Assembly (NCBI RefSeq): GCF_001854805.1
Contig: NZ_MBLO01000027.1
Coordinates: 1 to 42,311, forward strand
Source: Pseudofrankia coriaricola
Lineage (GTDB): Bacteria; Actinomycetota; Actinomycetes; Frankiales; Frankiaceae
Length of the DNA stretch: 42,311 nucleotides
Reading direction: 5' to 3'
The first letter of the stretch is position 1. Each line of letters begins with the position of its first letter. The notes under the pieces are model-generated. The model saw only the letters and a program-made list of their open reading frames with translations, made no database searches and was not told the DNA's origin. Positions 16,733-24,130 of this stretch are shown piece after piece. Position numbers and translations under genes: made by a program.

Positions 16733-17377
16733 ATGCGCCGCAACGCGACCGTCATCGCGACAGACTGGGCGCACCGCGACAGGACGAGCCCCACCGAAAG
16801 CCCGCCCCGCGGGACCGTCGAGAGGCCTGGGACGCCGGCCCTGCCGGACCGGTCCCACTCTCCAGGCGACGCGGCCGCCAACAGCGCGCCGCTCCACCGC
16901 CCGATCGGCCTGATGACCGAACGCGAGGAGTCGGACCGGTCCGGCCAGAACGGGCGGACCGGCCGACTCCTGGCGCAGATCGACCTGACCAAGGTGCTAG
17001 TCATCGGCGAGCTCGCCGCAGCGGGAACCGTGATCGCGATCCACCTGTTCGACCACCTGGACGGCCTGCGCGGCGGCCCCCGGGCACGGATCCAGATGGG
17101 CCCCGGTGGCTGGGTCAGCATGCGTGGCGGTGCCGTGGATATCCGCACCCGTCGGGCGAGGACCTCCATGGGCTCCCGACCCGCGCGGCGCCGACGCTCC
17201 GCCTGCCAAGACACGTCAAGCCAGGCGGCTCGCGGTCTACCGCACGACCGCAGGACCAGCGATCACCAGCCCTGTGGATATCGAGGCGGCCGCCAGCTCG
17301 TCACCGACCGCGCGGGCAGTGGCCGCCGGCCTTGGTGGGCGGTCCTGCTCGGCGCGAAGTCCGTCGAGACGCATTGA
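16733..17377 (+). CDS. Hypothetical protein
   Basis: The ATG at 16733 has a clear RBS (GGGAGG at 16721-16726). The 214-residue product is mostly low-complexity and rich in Arg, Ser and Pro. Two parts look conserved: a hydrophobic stretch KVLVIGELAAAGTVIAIHLF, followed by MGPGGWVSMRGGAV, and the C-terminal end RRPWWAVLLGAK. GPGGWVS and PWWA-type tails occur in small actinobacterial proteins of unknown function; here they are separated by about 90 residues of Arg-rich sequence that may be insertion or frameshift debris. No function can be assigned. Confidence 0.5.
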   Translation: MRRNATVIATDWAHRDRTSPTESPPRGTVERPGTPALPDRSHSPGDAAANSAPLHRPIGLMTEREESDRSGQNGRTGRLLAQIDLTKVLVIGELAAAGTVIAIHLFDHLDGLRGGPRARIQMGPGGWVSMRGGAVDIRTRRARTSMGSRPARRRRSACQDTSSQAARGLPHDRRTSDHQPCGYRGGRQLVTDRAGSGRRPWWAVLLGAKSVETH

Positions 17378-17456
17378 CTCTCGGCACACATCCCGGCCCG
17401 CCGCGGCTGATCTTCCAGTCGCGGCGGCCGACATCTGGCTGAAAAAGGAAGCGTCG

Positions 17457-18794
17457 ATGATTGGGATATCACCCGTCCGCCATCAGCCGTCCCGTTTCCC
17501 CGACAGGGTTGATGCCGCGTCGCACTGGGTCGATCTGGACGGACCGACGCACTATGTCGATTTCGGGGGCCCACAGCGCGGGCCACTGCTGGTCTGCGTG
17601 CATGGTCTTGGCGGTTCCCATCTCAACTGGTTCGCGCTCGCGCCCCGGTTGACCCTGTCGTGCCGTGTCCTGGCCGTGGACCTGGCCGGCCACGGCCTGA
17701 CCCAGGCCCTGGGGCGACGCACGACTGTCGAGGCCAACGTGCAGTTGCTCGGCAGGTTTCTTCGAGAGGTCGTGGGCACGCCCGCGATCCTGGTAGGAAA
17801 CTCGATGGGTGCGATGATCGCGGTCCTGGCGACCGCAGCCGACCCGGACGCCGTGGCCGGCCTCGTCCTGATCGACCCGGCTCTGCCCGCGCGACCGGGC
17901 GGACATCCAGGGGTATTGATGAGCCTGGGCATTCTTGGCTACGCGCTCCCTGGCGTTGGCAGAGCCCTCGTCACAGCATCGCGGCGCTGGGCAGGGGCCA
18001 CACGTGGCATCGAGTCAACCTTGAAGGTGTGCTGCGTTGACTCCACGCGGGTGCCGGCTGACCTCGTTGAGCGCTCCGTCGAGCTGGCCGAACGGCGCTT
18101 GTCCTATCCAGGTACCGAGTCTGACTTCCTGCACGCATTTCACAGCACCCTGCGGGCCCTGGTCACTCCCGCACGTTACGAGGCGACCATGGGCGGGATA
18201 CGGCAGCCGGTTCTGCTTCTCCACGGAGAGAAGGATCCACTGGTGTCGGTGGAAGCGGCCAAACGGGCCGCCCGCCCGCGGTGGGCGTTCGACGTGGTGC
18301 CCGACGGGCGAGGTGGTAGACGCGTTGCGGGCGTCCGTCCGCCGTCCACGCGACGAGCGCCGAAATTGCTGCCGGACGGAGCGTCGCCTCGTGACACGCC
18401 CATCGCAGCGCCGCCTCCGAGCCAGGTGATCCATCGATGCCGACGAGTATTCGCATGGGGTGGGTTGGTGCGTCAGCGCGGTCCATGGTGCACCTTCCGG
18501 GTCGCGGTTCGCTCGCTCGGTACCACTGTCCCTTTGGGCGCCTCGGCGGACATCGGCCGTCAGGCTGGCCGTCGCGGTGCGTTGGTCCCCGTCCCGGCGG
18601 GGCTGCAGTCTCCTGACACCGGCGACCATCGAGTCATGCGGGGTGGTCCCAGAGGTCCGTTCCTCCCACCAGACCGGACCGACCGCCTCAGGATCGTGCC
18701 GGATAACGCAGGCAGAGTGGTCACGCGAGCGAAGAACGGCCCGCGACACGGACTAGGAGGGTCGAGATGCCGCACTCCCGGTCATCCCCGATGA
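17457..18794 (+). CDS. Alpha/beta hydrolase, truncated before the catalytic His
   Basis: ATG at 17457 after AAAGGAAG. Residues about 1-285 form an alpha/beta hydrolase: oxyanion region VCVHGLGGSHLNW, the Asp-Leu-x-Gly-His loop AVDLAGHGLT, nucleophile elbow VGNSMGAM and catalytic-Asp region LLHGEKDPLVSVEAAK. The fold should continue from FDVVPD into a GHxP motif with the catalytic histidine. Instead it breaks at about 18310 into the antisense of a USP fragment. The frame stays open by chance to 18794, overlapping the SsgA-like start by 28 bases. The last 160 residues are therefore not hydrolase. Probably inactive; substrate unknown. Confidence 0.75.
   Translation: MIGISPVRHQPSRFPDRVDAASHWVDLDGPTHYVDFGGPQRGPLLVCVHGLGGSHLNWFALAPRLTLSCRVLAVDLAGHGLTQALGRRTTVEANVQLLGRFLREVVGTPAILVGNSMGAMIAVLATAADPDAVAGLVLIDPALPARPGGHPGVLMSLGILGYALPGVGRALVTASRRWAGATRGIESTLKVCCVDSTRVPADLVERSVELAERRLSYPGTESDFLHAFHSTLRALVTPARYEATMGGIRQPVLLLHGEKDPLVSVEAAKRAARPRWAFDVVPDGRGGRRVAGVRPPSTRRAPKLLPDGASPRDTPIAAPPPSQVIHRCRRVFAWGGLVRQRGPWCTFRVAVRSLGTTVPLGASADIGRQAGRRGALVPVPAGLQSPDTGDHRVMRGGPRGPFLPPDRTDRLRIVPDNAGRVVTRAKNGPRHGLGGSRCRTPGHPR
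18325..18456 (-). pseudogene. Universal stress protein N-terminal fragment
   Basis: From ATG 18456 the minus strand reads MRILVGIDGSPGSEAALRWA, then ALVAWTADGRPQ. This is very close to the first domain of the intact USP at 15380-16354 (VRILVGVDGSPGSEAALRWA). It stops after about 44 residues at the junction with the alpha/beta hydrolase. A DevR-like box lies 63 bases upstream, so the promoter of the lost gene may survive. Confidence 0.75.
18519..18532 (-). promoter_or_regulatory. DevR-like box upstream of the USP fragment
   Basis: The minus strand reads GGGACAGTGGTACC, 10 of 14 matches to the DosR core, 63 bases before the USP fragment's ATG. By-eye match. Confidence 0.3.
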
Positions 18795-19231
18795 AGAAAA
18801 TCAGCTGCGACTTGCGCATCGGCTTGGTCATGGACAACGGAGAGCGGCTGCCCCTGACGGGCCATCTACGCTTTGACCCTGCTGACCCCATCGCGGTAAC
18901 ACTCGTCGTTCGGATGCCGGCCGACGAGACCGTCGCATGGACGTTCGCGCGCACCCTGCTCATGGCAGGAGGTCCTCGACCAGCCTCGGTGGGCGACGTG
19001 CGGGTCCAGCCGGTCCACGGTAATAAACGACGGGTCATGACGATCACGCTGACTGGCCCGGATGGCCACGCGGATCTGGAACTGCCATCTCAGCGGGTCG
19101 CTGCCTTTCTGCGCCACACCTACGAGGCCGTTCCGCCCGAGGTGGAAGCCGGTCTGATCGACTGGGACGCCGAGTTTGGACCGCTACTGGGGCTTGGAGG
19201 TACCCGAACGGAACGTCCGACCGACATGTGA
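18767..19231 (+). CDS. SsgA-like sporulation/cell-division protein
   Basis: A 154-residue protein with an RBS (AGGAGGGTCGAG) before ATG 18767. The body matches the SsgA/SsgB family throughout: LPLTGHLRFDPADPIAVTLV, ETVAWTFARTLLMAGG, SVGDVRVQPV, MTITLTGPDGHADLELP, and a C-terminal FLRHTYEAVPPEVEAGLIDW. SsgA-like proteins are restricted to morphologically complex actinomycetes and help position FtsZ during sporulation septation. It has no membrane segment. It is followed after 57 bases by a ribosome-hibernation-like gene and lies convergent to devR, which suggests a link between low-oxygen dormancy and cell division; that link is inference. Confidence 0.85.
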   Translation: MPHSRSSPMKKISCDLRIGLVMDNGERLPLTGHLRFDPADPIAVTLVVRMPADETVAWTFARTLLMAGGPRPASVGDVRVQPVHGNKRRVMTITLTGPDGHADLELPSQRVAAFLRHTYEAVPPEVEAGLIDWDAEFGPLLGLGGTRTERPTDM

Positions 19232-19288
19232 CCCGCCTGGCGACCGGCGACTCACCCGACGGCGCCGCAGCACAGCCTGGAGGAATCA

Positions 19289-19666
19289 ATGACCAGTACT
19301 TCGCGGCTCGGTCCGGGAACCATCACGGTCCAGATCACCGGACCTGTTTCCCAGCCAGCACGTGACTACGCCGTGGAAAAGGTGAACGCGTTGGCACAGC
19401 TATGCCACGAGCCGATCCTGCATGCCCGGATCAGCCTCGACGCGGGCGGACGACCTGGCACCGTCCCCGCATCAGCGGCGGTGAGTCTGGACGTCAATGG
19501 GACACCGGTACGGGCACGGGCGGAGGGAACGACGCTACGTGAGGCGATCGACCTTCTCCAGGCGCGGCTGAGGACGAGACTTCTGCGATATGAGGACCGC
19601 CCGCACCGAGGCCAGCCAGTCCGGACGGGCCCGTCCGCCCGGCCCGAGGACGAGCACGAAGCCTGA
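19289..19666 (+). CDS. HPF/RaiA-like ribosome-associated protein, N-terminal domain only
   Basis: A 125-residue protein with strong RBS GGAGGAA before ATG 19289. It resembles the N-terminal domain of actinobacterial hibernation-promoting factors: TITVQITGPVSQPARDYAVE, then ARISLDAGG, AAVSLDVNGTPVRARAEG and TLREAIDLLQARLRTRLLRY. The C-terminal dimerisation domain of long HPF (total about 230-260) is absent. The mycobacterial DosR-regulon protein Rv0079 also carries a divergent HPF-like N-terminal domain, so a dormancy role at the ribosome is plausible. Co-directional with the SsgA-like gene, and probably the same operon. Confidence 0.7.
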   Translation: MTSTSRLGPGTITVQITGPVSQPARDYAVEKVNALAQLCHEPILHARISLDAGGRPGTVPASAAVSLDVNGTPVRARAEGTTLREAIDLLQARLRTRLLRYEDRPHRGQPVRTGPSARPEDEHEA

Positions 19667-19750
19667 AACACCGCCCCCGACCTCGTCGCCGGTTCGCGGG
19701 CGACCTGCCTGCCCGGCCCCAGCCGCCCCGCTAACCGGTACCAGCGCCCA

Positions 19751-20425
19751 TCACGGGGCCGAGCTCTCCCCTCCAAGGTGCTTGTACGCAAGGACGGCGG
19801 CCTGGGTGCGGCTGGTCAGCCCGAGCTTGTCCAGAATGCTCGACACGTAGTTCTTGACGGTCTTCTCGGACAGGTGGATGCGCGTCCCGATCTGACGGTT
19901 GGTGAGTCCTTCGGCGACGAGCCCCAGGATCTCGCGTTCGCGGGGGCTGAGCTCCGCCAGGACCGGGTCCTGCTTCGGTCCTTCGCGCAACCGGGCGAGC
20001 ACCCGCTGCGTGACCGACGGCGACAGCAGCGACTGGCCGGACGCCACCGTCCGGATCGCGCCCACCAGGTCAGTGCCGCGGATCTCCTTGAGCACGTAGC
20101 CCGCGGCGCCAGCCATGATGGCGGAGAAGAGGGCCTCGTCATCGTCGTAGGAGGTCAGGATCAGGCAGGCGACGTCCGGATGCGTCGACCGGATCTCGCG
20201 GCAGACGTCGATGCCGCTGCCGTCGGGGAGCCGGCCGTCGAGGATCGCCACGGTGGGCGTCAGGGCGGGTATACGCCGCAGCGCTTCCGCCGCGAGCCCC
20301 GCCTCTCCCACCACTTCGATGTCGTCATGACGTTCCAGGGTCCGCCGGAGACCATCCCGCACGATTTCGTGGTCGTCGAGGATGAATACCGTAATCTTCT
20401 CCACGCCGAGGACGATACGCGGCAC
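19751..20425 (-). CDS. devR: DevR/DosR-type response regulator
   Basis: A 224-residue NarL/LuxR-family regulator. Receiver domain: acidic pair DD17-18, phospho-acceptor Asp63 in ILDGRLPDGSGID, Thr91 in LILTSYDDDEAL and Lys113. LuxR-type HTH at about 159-215 (LSPREREILGLVAEGLTNRQ, LSEKTVKNYVSSILDKLG, RTQAAV). The LILTSY, GYVLKEI and TNRQI/EKTVKNYV blocks closely resemble M. tuberculosis DosR, the hypoxia/NO/CO dormancy regulator. ATG at 20425; GTG at 20404 (VEKITVFILDDHE) is an alternative that fits the family start better. The cognate kinase is just upstream, separated by a hairpin, and a DevR-like box lies about 40 bases before the start, suggesting autoregulation. Confidence 0.92.
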   Translation of the reverse strand: MPRIVLGVEKITVFILDDHEIVRDGLRRTLERHDDIEVVGEAGLAAEALRRIPALTPTVAILDGRLPDGSGIDVCREIRSTHPDVACLILTSYDDDEALFSAIMAGAAGYVLKEIRGTDLVGAIRTVASGQSLLSPSVTQRVLARLREGPKQDPVLAELSPREREILGLVAEGLTNRQIGTRIHLSEKTVKNYVSSILDKLGLTSRTQAAVLAYKHLGGESSAP

Positions 20426-20463
20426 GACTGGGGCCGATATCCGGCGATCGGAGTGGTGACCTC

Positions 20464-20477
20464 GGGACCTTCGTCAT
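20464..20477. promoter_or_regulatory. DevR-like box upstream of devR
   Basis: GGGACCTTCGTCAT, preceded by CTC, matches 10-11 of 14 positions of the DosR core and lies about 40 bases upstream of the devR start. In mycobacteria devR activates its own operon through such boxes. Located between the devS hairpin and devR. Confidence 0.45.
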
Positions 20478-20547
20478 GCGAGGCGCACGTCGAACGACCG
20501 CAGCGAGCGCACTTCGGCGGGGTCTTCGATGATCGCGGAAGGTCCTA

Positions 20548-20575
20548 CCGCCCCGGCTGCGCGCAGCCGGGGCGG
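20548..20575 (-). terminator. Perfect palindromic hairpin between devS and devR
   Basis: A perfect 28-bp palindrome (CCGCCCCGGCTGCG and its complement) begins two bases after the devS stop codon. It has no U-tract. It should terminate or attenuate devS transcription and reduce read-through into devR. Confidence 0.65.
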
Positions 20576-20576
20576 C

Positions 20577-22322
20577 CTAGATCGGAGCGGTCCAGCGCAG
20601 GTGGGTGCCGCCCCCGACGGGAACCGCCAGCGTGAACGTCCCGTCGAGTGACTCGGCACGTTCTCGCAGGTTGGCCAGGCCGCTGCGGCGGACCGTCTCC
20701 CCGATTCCCACGCCATTGTCCTCGGCGTCGACGACGACCTCGTCGTTCTCCAGGCGCACGCTGATCCGCAGCGTGGTGGCGCGGGAGTGGCGGGCCGCGT
20801 TGGACACCGCTTCCCGTATCACCGCGAGCACGTGGGTGACCAGCGTTTCACCGACGACCGTGTCCAGAGGGCCGGCACAGGTCACCGTCGGCGCGAAGCC
20901 GAGCCCGGCTTCGGCGTCCCTGGCGATCTTCTCGATCGTGGCGCGCAGACTGCCGCGCCCGAGCTGGGCGCTTCCCCGCAGCTCGAAGATCGACCGTCGA
21001 ATATCCTTGATCGTCGCGTCGATGTCCTCGACGAAGCCGTTCAGGCGGTCGGCGTTCGCGGTGCTCTCGTACTGCGCCACGTCCTGGACACCCAACGCGA
21101 CAGCGAACATCCGCTGGATCACGTGGTCATGAAGGTCACGGGCAATCCGGCCGCGGTCGGCGAGCACCACGAGCCGTTCTCGCTCGGACTTGGCGCGGGC
21201 GAGCTCGAGGCCAACCGCCACGTGGCCGGCGAAGCTCGATGCCATGTCGAGCTCCGCGGCCGTGAACGCCCGACGCCCGCGGGCGTGTCCCAGAAGCAGA
21301 ACGCGGCGGTCGGCGTCCGTGCCGGCTCGCAGCGGCACGGCGATGAGGGACCCGACGTCAGAGACTCGTTCCAGATCGCAGGCGTCCACGTCGGCATTGC
21401 CGGTGAGCACGGGGCGCTGTTCGGCGAAGACGCGCCCGGCCAGGCTGCTGTCAAGGGGGATCGCGTTCCCCCCGATATCTGCTCCGGCGGCGACCTCCAC
21501 GATCGCGGAGACGGGGTCACCGCCGCGGACGACCATGGCCGCGTAGTCGGCACGCGCGGTGGTTCGAGCCCGCTCGACAACCAGCACGATCGGGTCGGAC
21601 GGGTCCGCCATGACCTCGTGAGTCACCTCGGCCGACGCACTCATCCACTGGTGCCGCTGCTGCGCTTCGTCGAACAGCCGGGCGTTGTCGATCGCGACGC
21701 CGGCGGTGGCCGCCAGGGCGAGCGCGAGTTCCTCGTCCTCGGCGGTGAACGCCCGGCCGTCGCGTTTCTCGGTCAGGTACAGGTTGCCGAAGACCTCGCC
21801 CCGCACGGTGATGGGCACGCCGAGGAAGGTGTGCATCGGCGGGTGCCCCGGCGGGAAACCGACGGCGTTCGGGTCGCGGGCGATGTCGCCCACTCGGCGG
21901 GGACGCGGGTCGTCGATCAGAACGCCCAGCACACCGTGGCCAGTCGGTAGGTGGCCGATGTGTGCCACGTCCGCGGAGTCCATGCCGACGTGGACGAACT
22001 CCTCGAGAGTTCGATCCGGCGCCACCACCCCCAGCGCCCCGTATCGCGCGTCGAGGAGTTCGCAGGCAGCCTCGACCACCTGTCGTAGCAGCGTTGGTAG
22101 GCGCAGGTCGGTCGTGACCATCCGGTTGGCGCGCAACAGGCCGCGCAACCGGCCCTGGGTGGCCATGACGTCCTGGGCACGTTCGACCAGCTGGGCAAGC
22201 AGCTCATCGAGCTCGAGGCGACCAACGGTCGGAAACATCAGGTCGTCGCCGACGGAAGGCGACGCTGGTCGTCGTGCATCGGACGGTTCGACCCGAACCT
22301 CGGGCCGGGTGACTGCGTCCAC
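20577..22322 (-). CDS. devS: DevS/DosT-type GAF sensor histidine kinase
   Basis: A 581-residue cytoplasmic kinase: two GAF domains (about 70-215 and 235-375), dimerisation/phosphoacceptor helix and HATPase. GAF-A contains HIGHLPTGHGVLGVLIDDPR and GFPPGHPPMHTFLGVPI. His160 in HPPM sits where, from memory, the proximal haem ligand (His149) of M. tuberculosis DevS is found. The phosphoacceptor is His398 in RIARDLHDHVIQRMF. The N box is VIREAVSNAARHS (502-513), G1 DNGVGIG (535-541) and G2 SGLANLRERAESLDG. It therefore looks able to sense O2/NO/CO or redox through haem and to phosphorylate DevR. Start GTG 22322 has a weak RBS; ATG 22238 is an alternative. Confidence 0.92.
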   Translation of the reverse strand: MDAVTRPEVRVEPSDARRPASPSVGDDLMFPTVGRLELDELLAQLVERAQDVMATQGRLRGLLRANRMVTTDLRLPTLLRQVVEAACELLDARYGALGVVAPDRTLEEFVHVGMDSADVAHIGHLPTGHGVLGVLIDDPRPRRVGDIARDPNAVGFPPGHPPMHTFLGVPITVRGEVFGNLYLTEKRDGRAFTAEDEELALALAATAGVAIDNARLFDEAQQRHQWMSASAEVTHEVMADPSDPIVLVVERARTTARADYAAMVVRGGDPVSAIVEVAAGADIGGNAIPLDSSLAGRVFAEQRPVLTGNADVDACDLERVSDVGSLIAVPLRAGTDADRRVLLLGHARGRRAFTAAELDMASSFAGHVAVGLELARAKSERERLVVLADRGRIARDLHDHVIQRMFAVALGVQDVAQYESTANADRLNGFVEDIDATIKDIRRSIFELRGSAQLGRGSLRATIEKIARDAEAGLGFAPTVTCAGPLDTVVGETLVTHVLAVIREAVSNAARHSRATTLRISVRLENDEVVVDAEDNGVGIGETVRRSGLANLRERAESLDGTFTLAVPVGGGTHLRWTAPI

Positions 22323-22501
22323 GGCGGGAGCATAGCGAAACCGAGTTCAGCAGGCCGTCTGTTCTCCGCATATCTGCGCATGCCTCCGCCTCACCTCACG
22401 CTGCTGGTGCCGTGCGGCGCCGGGCGTGTCAAGTACCAAGGGACGTCATTGAAGGCCGGCCAGGTCCTCGCCTGCCCCGATGCGTTGGTCAACCGAGACC
22501 G

Positions 22502-22681
22502 CTACCGCCATGTCACGGCGTCATGGCCCGCGGCGTCGCCGATCGTCACCGCCAGCCGACCGTCGTCGAGGCGGAAGGCGTCGATCCAGTCGCCGCCGAT
22601 GGCACCGCGGCCGGCCGGACGTCGGCGCCAGCAGGCCTGAATTCCGCCGCCGTCCCGCCGATGAATGCGGTGGGCCGTCAT
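22502..22681 (-). pseudogene. SpoIIE-type phosphatase N-terminal fragment
   Basis: ATG 22681 with AGGAG ten bases upstream. The 59-residue product contains RPAGRGAIGGDWIDAFRLDD and GRLAVTIGDAAGHD, the start of a PP2C/SpoIIE phosphatase domain including the first metal-binding aspartates (GGDW..D and GDAAGH). It then ends in a stop. The rest of the domain is lost; a matching C-terminal motif fragment exists at 4362-4424. SpoIIE-type phosphatases act on anti-anti-sigma factors and are often neighbours of USP and GAF kinases in actinobacteria. Confidence 0.6.
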
Positions 22682-22785
22682 CGTCACACGCTCCTGTTCC
22701 GCCGTCCCGTTACCACTGAGATCACCTCCTGTGGCCGCGGGAGGTTGGCGGGTCCCAGGATTGCCCACGAGCGGTGCCGTCGACA

Positions 22786-22800
22786 GGGACTTTCGGTCCT
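22786..22800 (-). promoter_or_regulatory. DevR-like box upstream of the SpoIIE fragment
   Basis: GGGACTTTCGGTCCT, with GGGAC and GTCCT half-sites. The half-sites are spaced five instead of four bases apart. This is the most dyad-like of the candidate boxes in the window, 105 bases upstream of the SpoIIE fragment start. Confidence 0.45.
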
Positions 22801-22802
22801 GC

Positions 22803-23212
22803 CCGCACGTCTCATAGGTCTGATCGCCACGCACGCCTGGCGCAGACGCTTGAACCCCGGGCGCCGCTACCGCCCACCACAGCCGGGATGGTTGGCCAGC
22901 CTGCGGGAGGCGCCGGGGTGATGCCGGTCGGGAGGCGTTTCTGTCGCCGTCGTCGGCCGAGGTGGATGGGGAACGCAGGCGCCAGCAGCCACCGGACGCG
23001 GCCGGCCCGCCGCCGCGACCACGCCCGCGGTCATCTGACGGGATCGACTCGACGGCCTCATCCGCGAATACCAGCAGGCAGCGTGACCGGACCCGATCTC
23101 GGGCACCCACAGGCCGACGGAAAAGGACCCAACCAGGGCACTTCGCCGGCGGCCTGCCCGACTCTGTGGGAGCGCGGGGTGCGATTCCCCCGGGCCACCC
23201 GACCAGAGTTGC
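22803..23212. other. Intergenic, no gene supported
   Basis: About 410 bases between the DevR-like box and the end of the luciferase-like oxidoreductase. Reading frames here are long only because of GC bias. A tRNA T-arm-like segment at 23174-23191 was considered and rejected. Confidence 0.4.
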
Positions 23213-24130
23213 TCAGAGCGTGGCGAGTACGTCCAGAGTGTGCCGGCGGCTGGCCTCGCCCTCGATGCTCAGGACGGACGCACACAGGTCAGTCACCCCA
23301 GCGTCCGCGAAGCGCCGCAGACGTGCCCGCACTGTTGCCTCGTCGCCGATGACCGCCACGTCTACGGTGTTGCCGGTCTCGCCCCGCGACAGGATGCGAT
23401 CGTAGCTGGGGATGCCGGAATACGCGGAGAACAGCTCGGCCGCCCGCTCCCGGGCCGCGTCCACGTCGTCCACGACGGCGACCGGCACACCCGCGACCAC
23501 TCGGGGAACAGGTCTGCCCGCCGTCTCCGCGGCGGCATTGATCTTCGGTACTACGTGTTCGCCGATCGCGCGTTCGTCAGCCCACCAGGTGATCGTGCCG
23601 TCGGCGAGCCGGCCGGCGATCTCGAGCATCCGAGGGCCCAGCGCCGCGACGAGAACCGGCACCGGTGAGCCCTCGGGGACGTCGAGCATCGCGGCCACCG
23701 AAAAACGGTCACCCTCGTGCCTGACGTAGCCGGTTCCCGCGAAGCAGGCCCGGAGCACCTCGACGTACTCCTCCGTGTGCGAGGCGGGCCGGTCGTAGGA
23801 GAGCCCGTACATAGACTCGATCACGACCGGGTGCGACGGACCGATACCCAGCGTGAGTCGGCCGCCGGCGACCGCCTGCACCGTGAGCGCGTGTTGGGCC
23901 AGCGACATCGGGTGGCGCGGAAAGGTCGGTACCACGGCTGTGCCGAGCTCGAGCTCCTCGGTGACCCCGGCGGCCAGCGCCAGCGCGGTCAACGCGTCCA
24001 GGCTCCATGGCAGATGCGGCACCCAGCCGGTGGACAATCCCCGGGCCTCGGCGTCCCTGGCGTTGTCGAGCAGTTCCTTGGCGGTCGTGCGTTCGCCGGT
24101 CGTCCGCCCGATGAACACCCCGACCCGCAT
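23213..24130 (-). CDS. LLM class F420-dependent oxidoreductase
   Basis: A luciferase-like monooxygenase-fold protein of about 305 residues. It starts MRVGVFIG and continues with AEARGLSTGWVPHLPWSLDA, VTEELELGTAVVPTFPRHPM, GGRLTLGIGPSHPVVIESMY and PVPVLVAALGPRMLEIAGRL. This pattern is the TIM-barrel F420-binding family, in which coenzyme F420 mediates hydride transfer to diverse substrates. The frame is open to 24175. ATG 24130 matches the usual family start; GTG 24142, with a G-rich leader, is an alternative. No operon partner is evident: the next gene on this strand is an upstream MmyB-like remnant. Confidence 0.88.
   Translation of the reverse strand: MRVGVFIGRTTGERTTAKELLDNARDAEARGLSTGWVPHLPWSLDALTALALAAGVTEELELGTAVVPTFPRHPMSLAQHALTVQAVAGGRLTLGIGPSHPVVIESMYGLSYDRPASHTEEYVEVLRACFAGTGYVRHEGDRFSVAAMLDVPEGSPVPVLVAALGPRMLEIAGRLADGTITWWADERAIGEHVVPKINAAAETAGRPVPRVVAGVPVAVVDDVDAARERAAELFSAYSGIPSYDRILSRGETGNTVDVAVIGDEATVRARLRRFADAGVTDLCASVLSIEGEASRRHTLDVLATL

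Noticed and set aside
18644-18660. GGTCCCAGAGGTCCG as a further DevR box
   Set aside because: Only about half of the consensus positions match in either orientation; it is a direct rather than inverted repeat.
23174-23191. tRNA T-arm-like sequence (CGGGGTGCGATTCCCCCG)
   Set aside because: The loop starts TG instead of TTC and I could not find a matching D-arm, anticodon arm or acceptor 5' strand in the preceding 70 bases.
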